From contig NZ_CP099571.1 in NCBI RefSeq assembly GCF_040409795.1, forward strand, positions 1,488,001 through 1,552,000: DNA of 64,000 nt, written 5' to 3'. Made by a program: the position numbers and the translations under genes. The notes beneath the pieces were generated by a model. The model saw nothing but the letters and a program-made list of their open reading frames with translations. It was not told where the DNA came from and made no database searches. Below, one piece after another: positions 44,787 to 53,591 of the stretch. Position 1 is the first letter of the stretch, and each line of letters starts with the position of its first letter. Source of the DNA: Polynucleobacter sp. MWH-UH19D. GTDB taxonomy: Bacteria > Pseudomonadota > Gammaproteobacteria > Burkholderiales > Burkholderiaceae.

Positions 44787-44839
44787 CAGACCATATTGCG
44801 CTTTTTATATTTCAATATGATGTCAAAGGCAATCCAGCC

Positions 44840-45556
44840 TTAGTCAGTAGTGCTCGGACTCCAAAATGCCTGGGTGACAAAATCTTGATCTGCAATCTTA
44901 GCAATCAGCTGATCCATTTCGTCGCCATCAACAGCCGATGCCATCAACACAGCCTGGATCTCAACATCATCAGAGCCAAATTGATGTACTTGAATATCTT
45001 GCGTTTGATATCCAGCAGCCTCCAATGTTTGAACAAATTGCTTCAATACATGTTTTTGAGCATGTTTAGGTGTAATGACATAAACCGAATTAGTTACTTC
45101 AACTGCAATCGTATCCAGCGGTTGCTTGTTAATAAATGCTACCACCGGACGTAGCAAGGTATTGGTAGCCAAAATGAAAGCCGTTGCTAACCCCGCCTCC
45201 AATATAAGATCTGCTCCAGCGCAAGCGCCTACGGCTCCCGAAGCCCATAAAGTTGCTGCCGTATTGATGCCGCGAACATTTCCTTCCTCACGCATGATCA
45301 CACCTGCGCCGAGAAAACCTATGCCAGATACAACGTAAGCCATCACATGCACAGCACCATCATGGCCAGTTAGTCGGTTAGCAGCATCTACAAATATAGC
45401 CGCTCCTAAGGCGACCAAAATATTCGTTCTTAAACCTGCAGTTCGTTGGCGGTACTGACGCTCAAGACCAATCAAGCCACCAAAGATAAACGCCGCCCCT
45501 AAACTTAAAGCGGTATCGCCCAATGAGGCTAGATTAATGTTGTTGATAAATTCCAT
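44840..45556 (-). CDS. MgtC/SapB family membrane protein
   Basis: A 238-residue membrane protein with four or five N-terminal helices bearing the MgtC signature FIFGGLIGLERQYRQRTAGLRTNILVALGAA. A soluble C-terminal domain of about 90 residues with an ACT-like look follows. MgtC proteins help in low Mg2+ and in phagosomes and affect F-ATPase; in Salmonella MgtC is reported to influence PhoR and phosphate uptake. It lies 6 bases downstream of the alkaline phosphatase gene, in the same operon. Confidence 0.9.
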   Translation of the reverse strand: MEFINNINLASLGDTALSLGAAFIFGGLIGLERQYRQRTAGLRTNILVALGAAIFVDAANRLTGHDGAVHVMAYVVSGIGFLGAGVIMREEGNVRGINTAATLWASGAVGACAGADLILEAGLATAFILATNTLLRPVVAFINKQPLDTIAVEVTNSVYVITPKHAQKHVLKQFVQTLEAAGYQTQDIQVHQFGSDDVEIQAVLMASAVDGDEMDQLIAKIADQDFVTQAFWSPSTTD

Positions 45557-45562
45557 GGTGCT

Positions 45563-47308
45563 TTATTTGCTACCTAAACCCAAAGACTGTACCATCACCT
45601 TAAATACCTCGGTGTTATCCATAAAACCTTTAAATTTTTCTGAGCCTGGGCCTTGGGCATTTAAAACCGCATCATCAGCTGTATGAACACCAGATTCCTG
45701 ATGCACTGGTAAATTGCCGCCTACGTGAATCGCATCTTCTTGCAACTGAATGTATTTTGGATTCGCAACATACTTACCTGACTGATCCTTAACGGCAGGC
45801 ACAAAAGTGCCATCCAACTTGGGATGGAGTGTTTCATAGTGATCGGGGTAGTTGCCATAGAAAAACGCAATGCGCTTGCTTACATCAATTTTGTTTGGAT
45901 AACCCATAGCATCTGCCCTAGGATAATTTGGATATCCAGCATCTGCATAAATACCCACCTTTTCGCGAAGTGGGCCAGGCTTATCATCATTCACCACACC
46001 ACTAATTGAGCCGCTATGAGTATGGTCGGGCGTCACAATAATCAAAGTATCGGGGTGAGTCTTAGCGTAATCTTTTGCAATCTGCACGGCGTTACTTAAC
46101 ATAATCGTGTCAAAAGCTGCCCTCTCCCAATCTAAAGGATGGTTGAACTTATCAATGAGCGCAGCCTCAACCATTAAAAAGAATCCATTGGGGTTTCTTG
46201 ATAAAACCTCAATGGCTGATTTTGTCATTTCTGTTAAATCAGGTTGATTAGGATATTGCTGCACAGTATTTTTCCCAAGATAAAGTCTATCTAAGGAGCC
46301 ATCCATATTATCTGGATGAAATACGCCAAATAATTTTTTAGTATTTTTATTTTCTGCAGCAGAAAGTAGTTCTTGCTTTGTGAAGGCAAGTTGATACCCG
46401 CCAGCCTTAAAGTTTTCAATTAAATTTTTCTCATCTTTCCGTTTTGATCCCTTGGTGGATTGAGGGTAGAAATAAGCAGATCCACCGCCCAAAATAACCT
46501 CAGCTCCACTAGAAAATAATTGGTCGGCAATATATTGCTTATCAGCCCTTCGACGCGTATGGGCAACCATTGCACCTGGTGTAGCATCCTGCAACTCCGC
46601 ATCAGAAACAATGCCCACTGACATTTTTGTCTTACGCTTAATGAGCTCGGCAATAGTCTCCACCTTAGGGTGAGAAAGATTATCACTTGCGCGAGAAACA
46701 TACACACCCATAGCGTTGACGGCTGTTTTATGACCTGTGGTGTATGCGCTCATGGAGTTTGCAGAATCCGTAATCAAAGAATCTGATCCCGATGTGCCGA
46801 TCATGGCAGTACTGGGCATTTCGTCAAATGCCAATTTACCTTGATACTTCCCTTCTTGAATACCTTTTGAAAGCACCCTAGCTGTAGTGCGATTGGCGAT
46901 AGTCATTCCATCACCAATAAATAAAATTACATTTTTTACACGACGTGGGCCGCTAGCATACACATCCCATGAAACTTGTAAACGTTCCTGTGCAGTGCTT
47001 GCTACCAAATCATACTTACCTGGTTTTTTTAGCTCCACATCCCGAAAAATAATCGCGCTACCTTTGCCATTCTCGTTGGCAATAAAGTCGCCCTTTTTGC
47101 CCAAAACCGAATTGAGTGGCACGCCATTCATCTCAAGAGTGAGGTCGCTTAAATTAATCTCAGAATTTAATTCAACCTTGATATCAAATTTAGAGCCAGC
47201 CAATATTGAGGCTCGGTCTATTGGATAAATTGCAGAGGCATATAAGGTGTTAGTAAGTAATGCAAGAATGAAAACCGCTAAGGGCTTTAAGAGATGTATG
47301 GTACTCAT
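45563..47308 (-). CDS. phoA: Periplasmic alkaline phosphatase
   Basis: A 581-residue alkaline phosphatase with a signal peptide (cleavage near LYASA) and a fibronectin/Ig-like N-terminal region of about 110 residues. The catalytic domain carries LFIGDGMT, the nucleophile Ser in TDSANSMSAYTTGHKT and the metal-binding PDHTHSG. It releases phosphate from esters in the periplasm. It is longer than E. coli PhoA, and the extra part is the N-terminal domain. A Pho box lies 49 bases upstream, and mgtC follows at once. Confidence 0.92.
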   Translation of the reverse strand: MSTIHLLKPLAVFILALLTNTLYASAIYPIDRASILAGSKFDIKVELNSEINLSDLTLEMNGVPLNSVLGKKGDFIANENGKGSAIIFRDVELKKPGKYDLVASTAQERLQVSWDVYASGPRRVKNVILFIGDGMTIANRTTARVLSKGIQEGKYQGKLAFDEMPSTAMIGTSGSDSLITDSANSMSAYTTGHKTAVNAMGVYVSRASDNLSHPKVETIAELIKRKTKMSVGIVSDAELQDATPGAMVAHTRRRADKQYIADQLFSSGAEVILGGGSAYFYPQSTKGSKRKDEKNLIENFKAGGYQLAFTKQELLSAAENKNTKKLFGVFHPDNMDGSLDRLYLGKNTVQQYPNQPDLTEMTKSAIEVLSRNPNGFFLMVEAALIDKFNHPLDWERAAFDTIMLSNAVQIAKDYAKTHPDTLIIVTPDHTHSGSISGVVNDDKPGPLREKVGIYADAGYPNYPRADAMGYPNKIDVSKRIAFFYGNYPDHYETLHPKLDGTFVPAVKDQSGKYVANPKYIQLQEDAIHVGGNLPVHQESGVHTADDAVLNAQGPGSEKFKGFMDNTEVFKVMVQSLGLGSK

Positions 47309-47356
47309 AGGATAAAAATGAGTTAAAGAGGGATTGTTACACTATCGTCCAAAAAA

Positions 47357-47374
47357 ATGACAGTTCAGTGACGA
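47357..47374 (-). promoter_or_regulatory. Pho box upstream of the alkaline phosphatase gene
   Basis: On the minus strand GTCAC-TGAACT-GTCAT gives two units with an 11-base period, close to the consensus CTGTCAT repeats. It lies 49-66 bases before the ATG. Confidence 0.7.
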
Positions 47375-47429
47375 TTTCGTGAGCGCTTTCAATGCGCCAA
47401 ATTCATGCTTTTGTAAGGATTACCCCAGC

Positions 47430-47870
47430 CTAAGAATCTAAATATGCAAGCTTTTTTTGAATATTGGCAGGTAAAGTAGAAAACCAGACTTTGTCGAAAC
47501 CTACAGCAGGCAGGATCTGGCCATACTCAATCATTTGGCTGGGCTTTATCTCATCTATATATGCCCATATTTGATGACTTGCTAGCTTAGTAGTACGCTG
47601 CAATGATATTTCCAACTCAACTAGTAACTGCTTAATTGTTTGCTCGCTTCTACCACTACGAATTTGCCCACTAAGAAATAGATGCGGCTCGTCAAGTAAT
47701 ACTCCGCCAATAAAGAAGTCGTGCGTATCAAGCGCTTTAAATATCACCTGCGCAAAATAAGCCTCTGCACCTGTCACTTCAGCATGAATCTTCGTAATAT
47801 CCTGAGCAATAGCGAATTTTTGATGCGTGCTTAAGGATACTCCAGCAAAATAAACACTATAAGTGGCCAT
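47430..47870 (-). CDS. cis-CaaD-like tautomerase lacking Pro-1
   Basis: A 146-residue tautomerase-superfamily protein of the cis-CaaD/MsAD (Tautomerase_3) type. Counting from the residue after Met, His28, Arg70, Arg73, Tyr103 and Glu114 all fall exactly where the cis-CaaD catalytic residues do. The N-terminal Pro-1, the family's catalytic base or acid, is Ala instead (ATG GCC). The ATG has a strong AGGGGGAG site before it, so the start is well supported. It follows arsC by 26 bases. It may be a divergent enzyme or a non-catalytic protein. Confidence 0.85.
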   Translation of the reverse strand: MATYSVYFAGVSLSTHQKFAIAQDITKIHAEVTGAEAYFAQVIFKALDTHDFFIGGVLLDEPHLFLSGQIRSGRSEQTIKQLLVELEISLQRTTKLASHQIWAYIDEIKPSQMIEYGQILPAVGFDKVWFSTLPANIQKKLAYLDS

Positions 47871-47896
47871 AACTCCCCCTTAAGGACTTTGCATCA

Positions 47897-48394
47897 TTAG
47901 CTAAATTTATGGTGAATTTGATGAAGCTCATTTTTCAACTGGAGGTGATCAAGCTTATCCACCGAAAGATCCATTAGCAATTCAATACGGTTACGGAGCC
48001 CTATTTCTACGCTTCTGAAAGCCTCCCAAATGTGCTCATCGCTTCCAACAACCTTGGCTGGATCTGGAAAGCCCCAATGCGCGGTAGCTGGATGTCCAGG
48101 CCAATAGGGACATTCCTCGCCAGCGGCAGAATCACAAACCGTGATGATGAAATCCATCTTTGGAGAACCATCTACACCATACTCATCCCAGCTTTTACTC
48201 CTAAGGATTTCTAGCGGATACCCAATCTCCCTTGCAATACGCATGGCGATTGGATGAACAAAGCCCACTGGTTTTGATCCCGCTGAATACCCTACAAATT
48301 TCCCATGACTAAGCGTGGTAGCAAGCACCTCACCAAGAATTGATCTCGCTGAATTGCCGGTGCATAAAAACAGAATGTTATAGGCTTTACTCAT
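47897..48394 (-). CDS. arsC: Arsenate reductase ArsC (low-molecular-weight phosphatase type)
   Basis: A 165-residue thioredoxin-type ArsC with the P-loop CTGNSARS near residue 11 and further cysteines in VCDSAAGEECPYW, as used in the disulfide cascade. It reduces arsenate to arsenite in the cytoplasm. No arsB or arsR is nearby. Its place near the pst genes makes sense because arsenate enters on phosphate transporters. It follows a 58-codon frame. Confidence 0.9.
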   Translation of the reverse strand: MSKAYNILFLCTGNSARSILGEVLATTLSHGKFVGYSAGSKPVGFVHPIAMRIAREIGYPLEILRSKSWDEYGVDGSPKMDFIITVCDSAAGEECPYWPGHPATAHWGFPDPAKVVGSDEHIWEAFRSVEIGLRNRIELLMDLSVDKLDHLQLKNELHQIHHKFS

Positions 48395-48419
48395 GGCATT
48401 CTTCGCAATGAATGCTTAG

Positions 48420-48596
48420 TCAAATGATTTCATCCAGACCAAGAGAAAAGGTGGAATCAACTAGAAATTGGTCTTTAACTAAATCCATGCTTGAGTTCTG
48501 CTTGCCATCCTGGGGATTGTAAAAATAAGTGGTTGGCTCACCACTCATATCTCCACGCATTACCGATGAAAGATACTTAACTAAGTCTAGGTTCAT
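48420..48596 (-). CDS. Hypothetical 58-residue protein
   Basis: A 58-codon frame read directly from the sequence, opening MNLDLVKYLSSVMRGDMSGE and ending STFSLGLDEII. A GGGGGC lies 8 bases before the ATG. It ends 25 bases before arsC and may lead that operon. Its composition looks like that of a soluble protein, but no family is recognised. Expression is uncertain. Confidence 0.42.
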   Translation of the reverse strand: MNLDLVKYLSSVMRGDMSGEPTTYFYNPQDGKQNSSMDLVKDQFLVDSTFSLGLDEII

Positions 48597-48610
48597 TGTA
48601 TTGCCCCCAT

Positions 48611-48632
48611 GATAGAAAATCTGCTTTCTATC
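48611..48632. repeat. 8-base inverted repeat upstream of the 58-residue frame
   Basis: GATAGAAA-ATCTGC-TTTCTATC is a perfect inverted repeat, 15 bases before the frame at 48596. It could be an operator or a leader hairpin. The rest of the stretch to 48854 is non-coding as far as I can see, apart from a 33-codon reading frame with no start codon near 48680-48780. Confidence 0.4.
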
Positions 48633-48854
48633 CTAATGACACAATATTTCAGTTTTATTAATTAACCTGCAGACTGAGCAACGTCCAGGCTATGAATACT
48701 CGCATAGGGATCTATCTCATGGGTTTGTAAAATCCCAGGAGGCCTGTAACCATCAGGGGTTAGCGGCTAAAAAGCATTTTTTAGGCATGAATTCCTACTT
48801 TGTCATATTACTTTGATAGGATTACCTCGTATTTAATTTATGAGCTAAATCACC

Positions 48855-49055
48855 ATGAGCAAATATCAATACGAAGACGCAGTGAAACAATTGCAGGAAT
48901 CAGGGAGCATAGGACTTGCGGACCTGAAGAACCTTCCCCATGAGGATCTTGTTGAGCTATTTGAAGAAATAAAAGTTTGGTGCCTTTATGCAAACGGAAA
49001 AGCAGATAAGCTGCCCAAGGAATCTAAAAAGAAGAAAAAGAAAAAGAAAGAATAA
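48855..49055 (+). CDS. Small acidic protein with a lysine-rich C-terminal tail
   Basis: A 66-residue protein with an acidic, helical body (MSKYQYEDAVKQLQESGS, then LPHEDLVELFEEIKVW) and a C-terminal run of eight lysines ending in Glu. The start is ATG; an appropriate but weak ribosome-binding site is present. It is convergent with phoR, 11 bases away. I recognise no family. The basic tail could bind RNA, DNA or polyphosphate, but that is a guess. Confidence 0.6.
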   Translation: MSKYQYEDAVKQLQESGSIGLADLKNLPHEDLVELFEEIKVWCLYANGKADKLPKESKKKKKKKKE

Positions 49056-49066
49056 CTAGCCGGCAA

Positions 49067-50368
49067 CTAGCTAGTAGCTATTCTATCTTTGGGGAAGCGC
49101 AGCATAAAGGCGCTACCGTTTCCTGGGGTACTCTCAATAATTAATTGCGCCTGATGTCGATTGGCAATATGTTTCACAATGGCTAGCCCTAAACCAGTGC
49201 CACCCGTATCCCTAGAGCGACTTCTATCAACACGATAAAAACGCTCAGTCAATCTTGGCAGATGCTCTGAAGCAATGCCAGGTCCAGAATCTTTTACCAA
49301 GAACTCTCCTTGGCCCTGACTATTTACACTCCAAGCGACCTTGATGGAACCAAGATCGGGCGTATAACGAATTGCATTGGATACTAAATTACTAAATGCC
49401 GAGTGAATTTCTCTTTCCTCCCCAAGCAAATTCATTGGGGAGCTCAATTCAAAGTCAATTGCATGCTTTCCTTGCGAGAGGGCTTCGGCATCATTTTTTA
49501 ACATTGCCATGAGGGTCTCTATCTTCACAACCGAAACAGAGGCTGGCAAAGTATTTGATTCTAGATTTGCAAGAGTAAGCAGATCCTCAACTAAGCTTTT
49601 CATCCTTTGTGCTTGGGACATCATGAGATCAAAATATTGATCTTGCTGATCTTTTTGCAGATCTAAAGTCTGCACTGTTTCAAGAAATCCCATTAATACA
49701 GTAATAGGGGTACGCATTTCATGTGAAACATTGGCCACAAAATCACGGCGCATAGCATCTGCTTTTTGCAAGTCAGTAACGTCTTGCACTAGAAGCAAAT
49801 GACGTTTCTGACCAAATGGAAAAGCCTGCAACATCAAACTTAAATTACCATTTGGGCCCATTCTTTCCAAAAGCAACGGCTCTTCAAAGATGCGCTTTTG
49901 GAGATACTGAACAAACTCTGGTCGACGAATTAAAAAGTTAATTCGCTGCATCACATCGCGCTTAAAGACTAGGCCAAAAAAACGCTCTGCAATTGAATTA
50001 CACCACTCAATCTGATCACTCTCATCGAGCATCACAATGCCATTTGGGGAAGCTTGAAAGGCCTCAATAAAATGGTCATGCTGCTGCTCAATGCTACGAA
50101 TACGTTGTTTTAGATTACGAATTAATCTTTGCAACCTAAAAAATACCTCCTCCCAAAAGCCGCTGGGAAGAGACATGTTTTCAAGAGAGTCTGCGAGTAT
50201 ATGCTTACGAAGTCTGGCTAAATTGATATAGGCATATATCAACGGTATGGAAATAATAAAAATTCCTGCAGCAATTGCAATCTCCACGCCCCATATCGAT
50301 AGTGAGACAAAAGCGGCGATGAGCGCAACGCAAATAATGACAAAAAAGCGAGTTAATACAGATAACAT
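49067..50368 (-). CDS. phoR: Phosphate regulon sensor histidine kinase PhoR
   Basis: A 433-residue histidine kinase with N-terminal membrane helices (about residues 6-45), a PAS domain (about 105-200), the phosphoacceptor NVSHEMRTP, and the ATP-binding N, G1 and F boxes (SNAIRYTPD, VKDSGPGI, GTGLGLAIVKHI). It phosphorylates PhoB when phosphate is scarce and receives the signal from PstSCAB-PhoU. It ends the pst-pho operon, 63 bases after phoB. Confidence 0.93.
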   Translation of the reverse strand: MLSVLTRFFVIICVALIAAFVSLSIWGVEIAIAAGIFIISIPLIYAYINLARLRKHILADSLENMSLPSGFWEEVFFRLQRLIRNLKQRIRSIEQQHDHFIEAFQASPNGIVMLDESDQIEWCNSIAERFFGLVFKRDVMQRINFLIRRPEFVQYLQKRIFEEPLLLERMGPNGNLSLMLQAFPFGQKRHLLLVQDVTDLQKADAMRRDFVANVSHEMRTPITVLMGFLETVQTLDLQKDQQDQYFDLMMSQAQRMKSLVEDLLTLANLESNTLPASVSVVKIETLMAMLKNDAEALSQGKHAIDFELSSPMNLLGEEREIHSAFSNLVSNAIRYTPDLGSIKVAWSVNSQGQGEFLVKDSGPGIASEHLPRLTERFYRVDRSRSRDTGGTGLGLAIVKHIANRHQAQLIIESTPGNGSAFMLRFPKDRIATS

Positions 50369-50431
50369 GCTGCAATATTAGATCATCTCTAGAAAAGCCT
50401 AGAGAATCGGCTTAAACCACCTATGTAAAGC

Positions 50432-51145
50432 TTAAGTTTCCGTTGGAGTCTTCGTAATACGGTACCCACTACCGCGAACCGTCTCTATAAAGCGATCGCA
50501 GGCAAAGGGCGCCAATGCGGCTCTTAGGCGCTTAATATGAACGTCAACCGTTCTTTCCTCTATATAGACCTCATTGCCCCATACTTTATCTAGCAGACTC
50601 GCCCGCGAATGCACGCGCTCTGGATTAGCCATAAAGTACTGCAATAAGCGAAATTCTGTTGGTCCAAGAGCAATCGACTTTGGGTCACTGTCAGGCCAGG
50701 TAGCCAGCACACGGTGTGAACTAGGATCTAATTTGAGTGGGCCAATTTTGAGTGGGCCGGTGTCTTCAATAGGAGACTGTCTACGTAAAATCGCCTTAAC
50801 CCTTGCAATTAACTCTTTCGGAGAAAAGGGTTTAGTAACGTAGTCATCAGCCCCAGAGTCCAAACCCAAAACTTTATCGGACTCTTCACTTTTAGCGGTC
50901 AGCATTAGTATCGGCAATGCCTTGGTGCGATCGTTAGCCCTTAACTCTTTTGCAAATTGCACGCCTGATTTTCCGGGAAGCATCCAATCTAAGATAATCA
51001 AGCTTGGAAGCTGATCCTTCATCATATTGAAGGCAATATCAGCTTGTAAGGCTTTTTCAACCTCATAACCAGCATGAGTCAGATTGATCGCAATCAATTC
51101 TGCAATTGATGGCTCATCCTCAACTATGAGTATGCGGTGAGTCAT
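50432..51145 (-). CDS. phoB: Phosphate regulon response regulator PhoB
   Basis: A 237-residue OmpR/PhoB-type regulator with a receiver domain (phosphoacceptor Asp in LIILDWMLPGKSG) and a C-terminal winged helix with RHSRASLLDKVWG-like and VDVHIKRLRAAL segments. Phosphorylated PhoB binds Pho boxes, several of which are visible in the window. It follows phoU by 14 bases. Confidence 0.95.
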   Translation of the reverse strand: MTHRILIVEDEPSIAELIAINLTHAGYEVEKALQADIAFNMMKDQLPSLIILDWMLPGKSGVQFAKELRANDRTKALPILMLTAKSEESDKVLGLDSGADDYVTKPFSPKELIARVKAILRRQSPIEDTGPLKIGPLKLDPSSHRVLATWPDSDPKSIALGPTEFRLLQYFMANPERVHSRASLLDKVWGNEVYIEERTVDVHIKRLRAALAPFACDRFIETVRGSGYRITKTPTET

Positions 51146-51159
51146 TGTCTGTTATCCGC

Positions 51160-51879
51160 TTACTGTCTACTAGCTTCGCGCACTAAATCTTCATGAGGGA
51201 TGTGACGAACGTCAGACCCCTTAGCAATGTAGATTACAAACTCTGCGATATTTTTAGCATGATCACCAATACGCTCAATCGCCTTGGCGATTGTCAACAT
51301 ATCCAAGCCCGTACTAATCATATGTGGATCTTCAGACATGTAAGTAATTAACTTGCGAACAAATCCTCTAAACTCTTCGTCAATTTGGCGGTCTTCTTGA
51401 ACAACCTCAGCTGCTGCAATAGTATCCAAACGAGCAAAAGCATCCAAGCTACGACGCAATAAAGAAATAGCCATTTGACCGGATAAACGGATCTCAGCTA
51501 CGTTAATATTGTGGGGCAATCCCGCCTCAATCAAGCGCTTGGTTCTTTTGGCAACCCTCTCGGCCTCATCACCAGCGCGCTCTAAGTTAGTAATTGCTTT
51601 TGATACAGCCATTACCAAACGTAAATCACGTGCAGTTGGCTGTCGTCTAGCAATTAACTCAGTACAAGCTAGGTCAATCTGAATCTCTAAATCATTGACT
51701 AACTTTTCATTTGCAATCACAACATTGCAAGTTTCAAGATCCATTTGCGTAAAAGCGCGCATAGCCGTTGAGATCTGGGACTCTACTAAGCCACCCATTT
51801 CCAACAAACGACTAGATAATGAATTTAAGTCAGCATCAAATTGTGATGAAAGATGTTTATCTGGCATAAGTGTCTCCAA
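51160..51879 (-). CDS. phoU: Phosphate uptake regulator PhoU
   Basis: A 239-residue all-helical protein with two PhoU repeats, seen in LVNDLEIQIDLACTELIARRQPTARDLR and a second ERIGDHAKNIAEFVIY. It links the Pst transporter to PhoR and keeps uptake and signalling in check. Its start abuts the pstB stop, and phoB lies 14 bases downstream. Confidence 0.95.
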   Translation of the reverse strand: METLMPDKHLSSQFDADLNSLSSRLLEMGGLVESQISTAMRAFTQMDLETCNVVIANEKLVNDLEIQIDLACTELIARRQPTARDLRLVMAVSKAITNLERAGDEAERVAKRTKRLIEAGLPHNINVAEIRLSGQMAISLLRRSLDAFARLDTIAAAEVVQEDRQIDEEFRGFVRKLITYMSEDPHMISTGLDMLTIAKAIERIGDHAKNIAEFVIYIAKGSDVRHIPHEDLVREASRQ

Positions 51880-52728
51880 TTAACCAAAGCGACCGGTTAT
51901 GTAATCTTCAGTTTCTTTGCGCTTCGGCTTAATGAATATTTCATCTGTTTTACCGTATTCAATCAAACTTCCCAAATACATGTAAGCGGTATAGTCTGAA
52001 ACGCGTGCTGCTTGCTGCATATTATGAGTCACGATGGCAATCGTGTAATCAGCCTTGAGCTCATGAATCAATTCTTCTACTTTGCCTGTAGAAATTGGGT
52101 CTAACGCAGAGGTTGGTTCGTCCAACAAGATCACGGATGGCTTTACGGCAACACCACGTGCAATACAAAGACGTTGCTGCTGACCACCAGAAAGCGAGAG
52201 GCCACTTTGATTGAGTTTATCTTTAACTTCATTCCACAAAGCAGCTTTATTTAAAGCCCACTCAACACGCTCATCCATCTCAGAGCGAGTAAGTTTTTCA
52301 TATAAACGCACACCAAAAGCAATGTTTTCATAAATTGACATTGGAAATGGAGTAGGTTTTTGAAAAACCATTCCAATCCGAGACCGGAGTAAATTTAGAT
52401 CCTGGCCTGGCGCAAGAATATTTTGGCCATAAAAATTAATCTCGCCCTCAGCACGCTGACCAGGATAAAGGTCATACATGCGATTCATGGTTCTTAGGAG
52501 GGTAGACTTCCCGCAACCAGATGGGCCAATAAAAGCAGTTACCTTACCTTGTTCTATATCTAGGTTAATTTTCTTAAGGCCTTGAAATGCGCCGTAATAA
52601 AAATTCAAATTACGAACCTCAATAGCATTCACAGCTGCACTCAGTGGCCCTTGATTTGATGTATCCACTCTTCCCCCTTGACTATCAATCTGATTTAAGT
52701 CAAACATTGTTCTCATATTACTCATCAT
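51880..52728 (-). CDS. pstB: Phosphate ABC transporter ATPase PstB
   Basis: A 282-residue ABC ATPase with Walker [13 protein letters not shown], signature [14 protein letters not shown] and Walker [14 protein letters not shown]. It powers phosphate import by PstSCA. Its start overlaps pstA by 4 bases, and the listed ATG (52728) opens a 35-residue lead before the ABC domain. Confidence 0.96.
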   Translation of the reverse strand: MMSNMRTMFDLNQIDSQGGRVDTSNQGPLSAAVNAIEVRNLNFYYGAFQGLKKINLDIEQGKVTAFIGPSGCGKSTLLRTMNRMYDLYPGQRAEGEINFYGQNILAPGQDLNLLRSRIGMVFQKPTPFPMSIYENIAFGVRLYEKLTRSEMDERVEWALNKAALWNEVKDKLNQSGLSLSGGQQQRLCIARGVAVKPSVILLDEPTSALDPISTGKVEELIHELKADYTIAIVTHNMQQAARVSDYTAYMYLGSLIEYGKTDEIFIKPKRKETEDYITGRFG

Positions 52729-53591
52729 CCCTGCGCCTTATCTCTAAATACAACGCGCGCCAGAATATTTAATCCCAGCACTGCGAATGTAATCAGCAAA
52801 GCGCCACCCCAAGCTAGATCAACCCAATTGTCATAAGGACTCATGGCAAACTGGAAAATGACCACAGGCAAATTTGCCATCGGCGCATTCATATTGGTTG
52901 AAAAAAATTGATTATTTAAAGCAGTAAATAGCAACGGTGCTGTTTCACCGCTGACGCGAGCTAGGGCTAGCAAAATACCAGTCATGACGCCACTTTTAGC
53001 TGCGCGCAAAGTGATGTAAAAAGCTACCTTCCACTTAGGCGTACCAAGTGCATAAGCAGCCTCTCTCAAGCTTCCTGGCACCAATCGCAACATATTTTCC
53101 GTCGTTCTAACCACCACAGGAACAGCAATCAAAGCGAGAGCAACCGTTCCAGCCCAACCCGAGAAGTGCCTCACTTGGGCCACAACAAATGCATATACAA
53201 ATAATCCGATCACAATTGATGGCGCTGATAGCATAATATCTGTCACAAATCGAGTGACTGCAGCCACTTTGCTACGATCTCCATACTCTGAAAGATACAA
53301 GCCCGCTAAAACACCAACAGGTGTACTAATGAGCGTGCAGCAAGCAACTAGCAATAAGCTACCAACGATGGCATTTGCTAAACCTCCGCCATCGGATCCT
53401 GGCGCAGGGGTACTCTGGGTAAATAGCGCGAGATCAACAGATGAAAATCCCTTAATCATCAGTACGCTCAGAATCCAGAATAGAAAAATCATTCCTAGAC
53501 CCATAGCGCTCATAGATAGGGTTAAGCCAATCTTATTCGCACGCTTACGACGGGCAAATACTTCTGGATTGATATTGGTGGCTTTATTCAT
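52725..53591 (-). CDS. pstA: Phosphate ABC transporter permease PstA
   Basis: A 288-residue permease with six membrane helices and the binding-protein-dependent transport signature around [29 protein letters not shown]. It forms the channel with PstC. It overlaps pstC upstream and pstB downstream by 4 bases each. Confidence 0.95.
   Translation of the reverse strand: MNKATNINPEVFARRKRANKIGLTLSMSAMGLGMIFLFWILSVLMIKGFSSVDLALFTQSTPAPGSDGGGLANAIVGSLLLVACCTLISTPVGVLAGLYLSEYGDRSKVAAVTRFVTDIMLSAPSIVIGLFVYAFVVAQVRHFSGWAGTVALALIAVPVVVRTTENMLRLVPGSLREAAYALGTPKWKVAFYITLRAAKSGVMTGILLALARVSGETAPLLFTALNNQFFSTNMNAPMANLPVVIFQFAMSPYDNWVDLAWGGALLITFAVLGLNILARVVFRDKAQG

Noticed and set aside
48801..48818. GTCAT near TTGAT upstream of the 66-residue gene as a Pho box
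   Set aside because: The second unit differs at several places.
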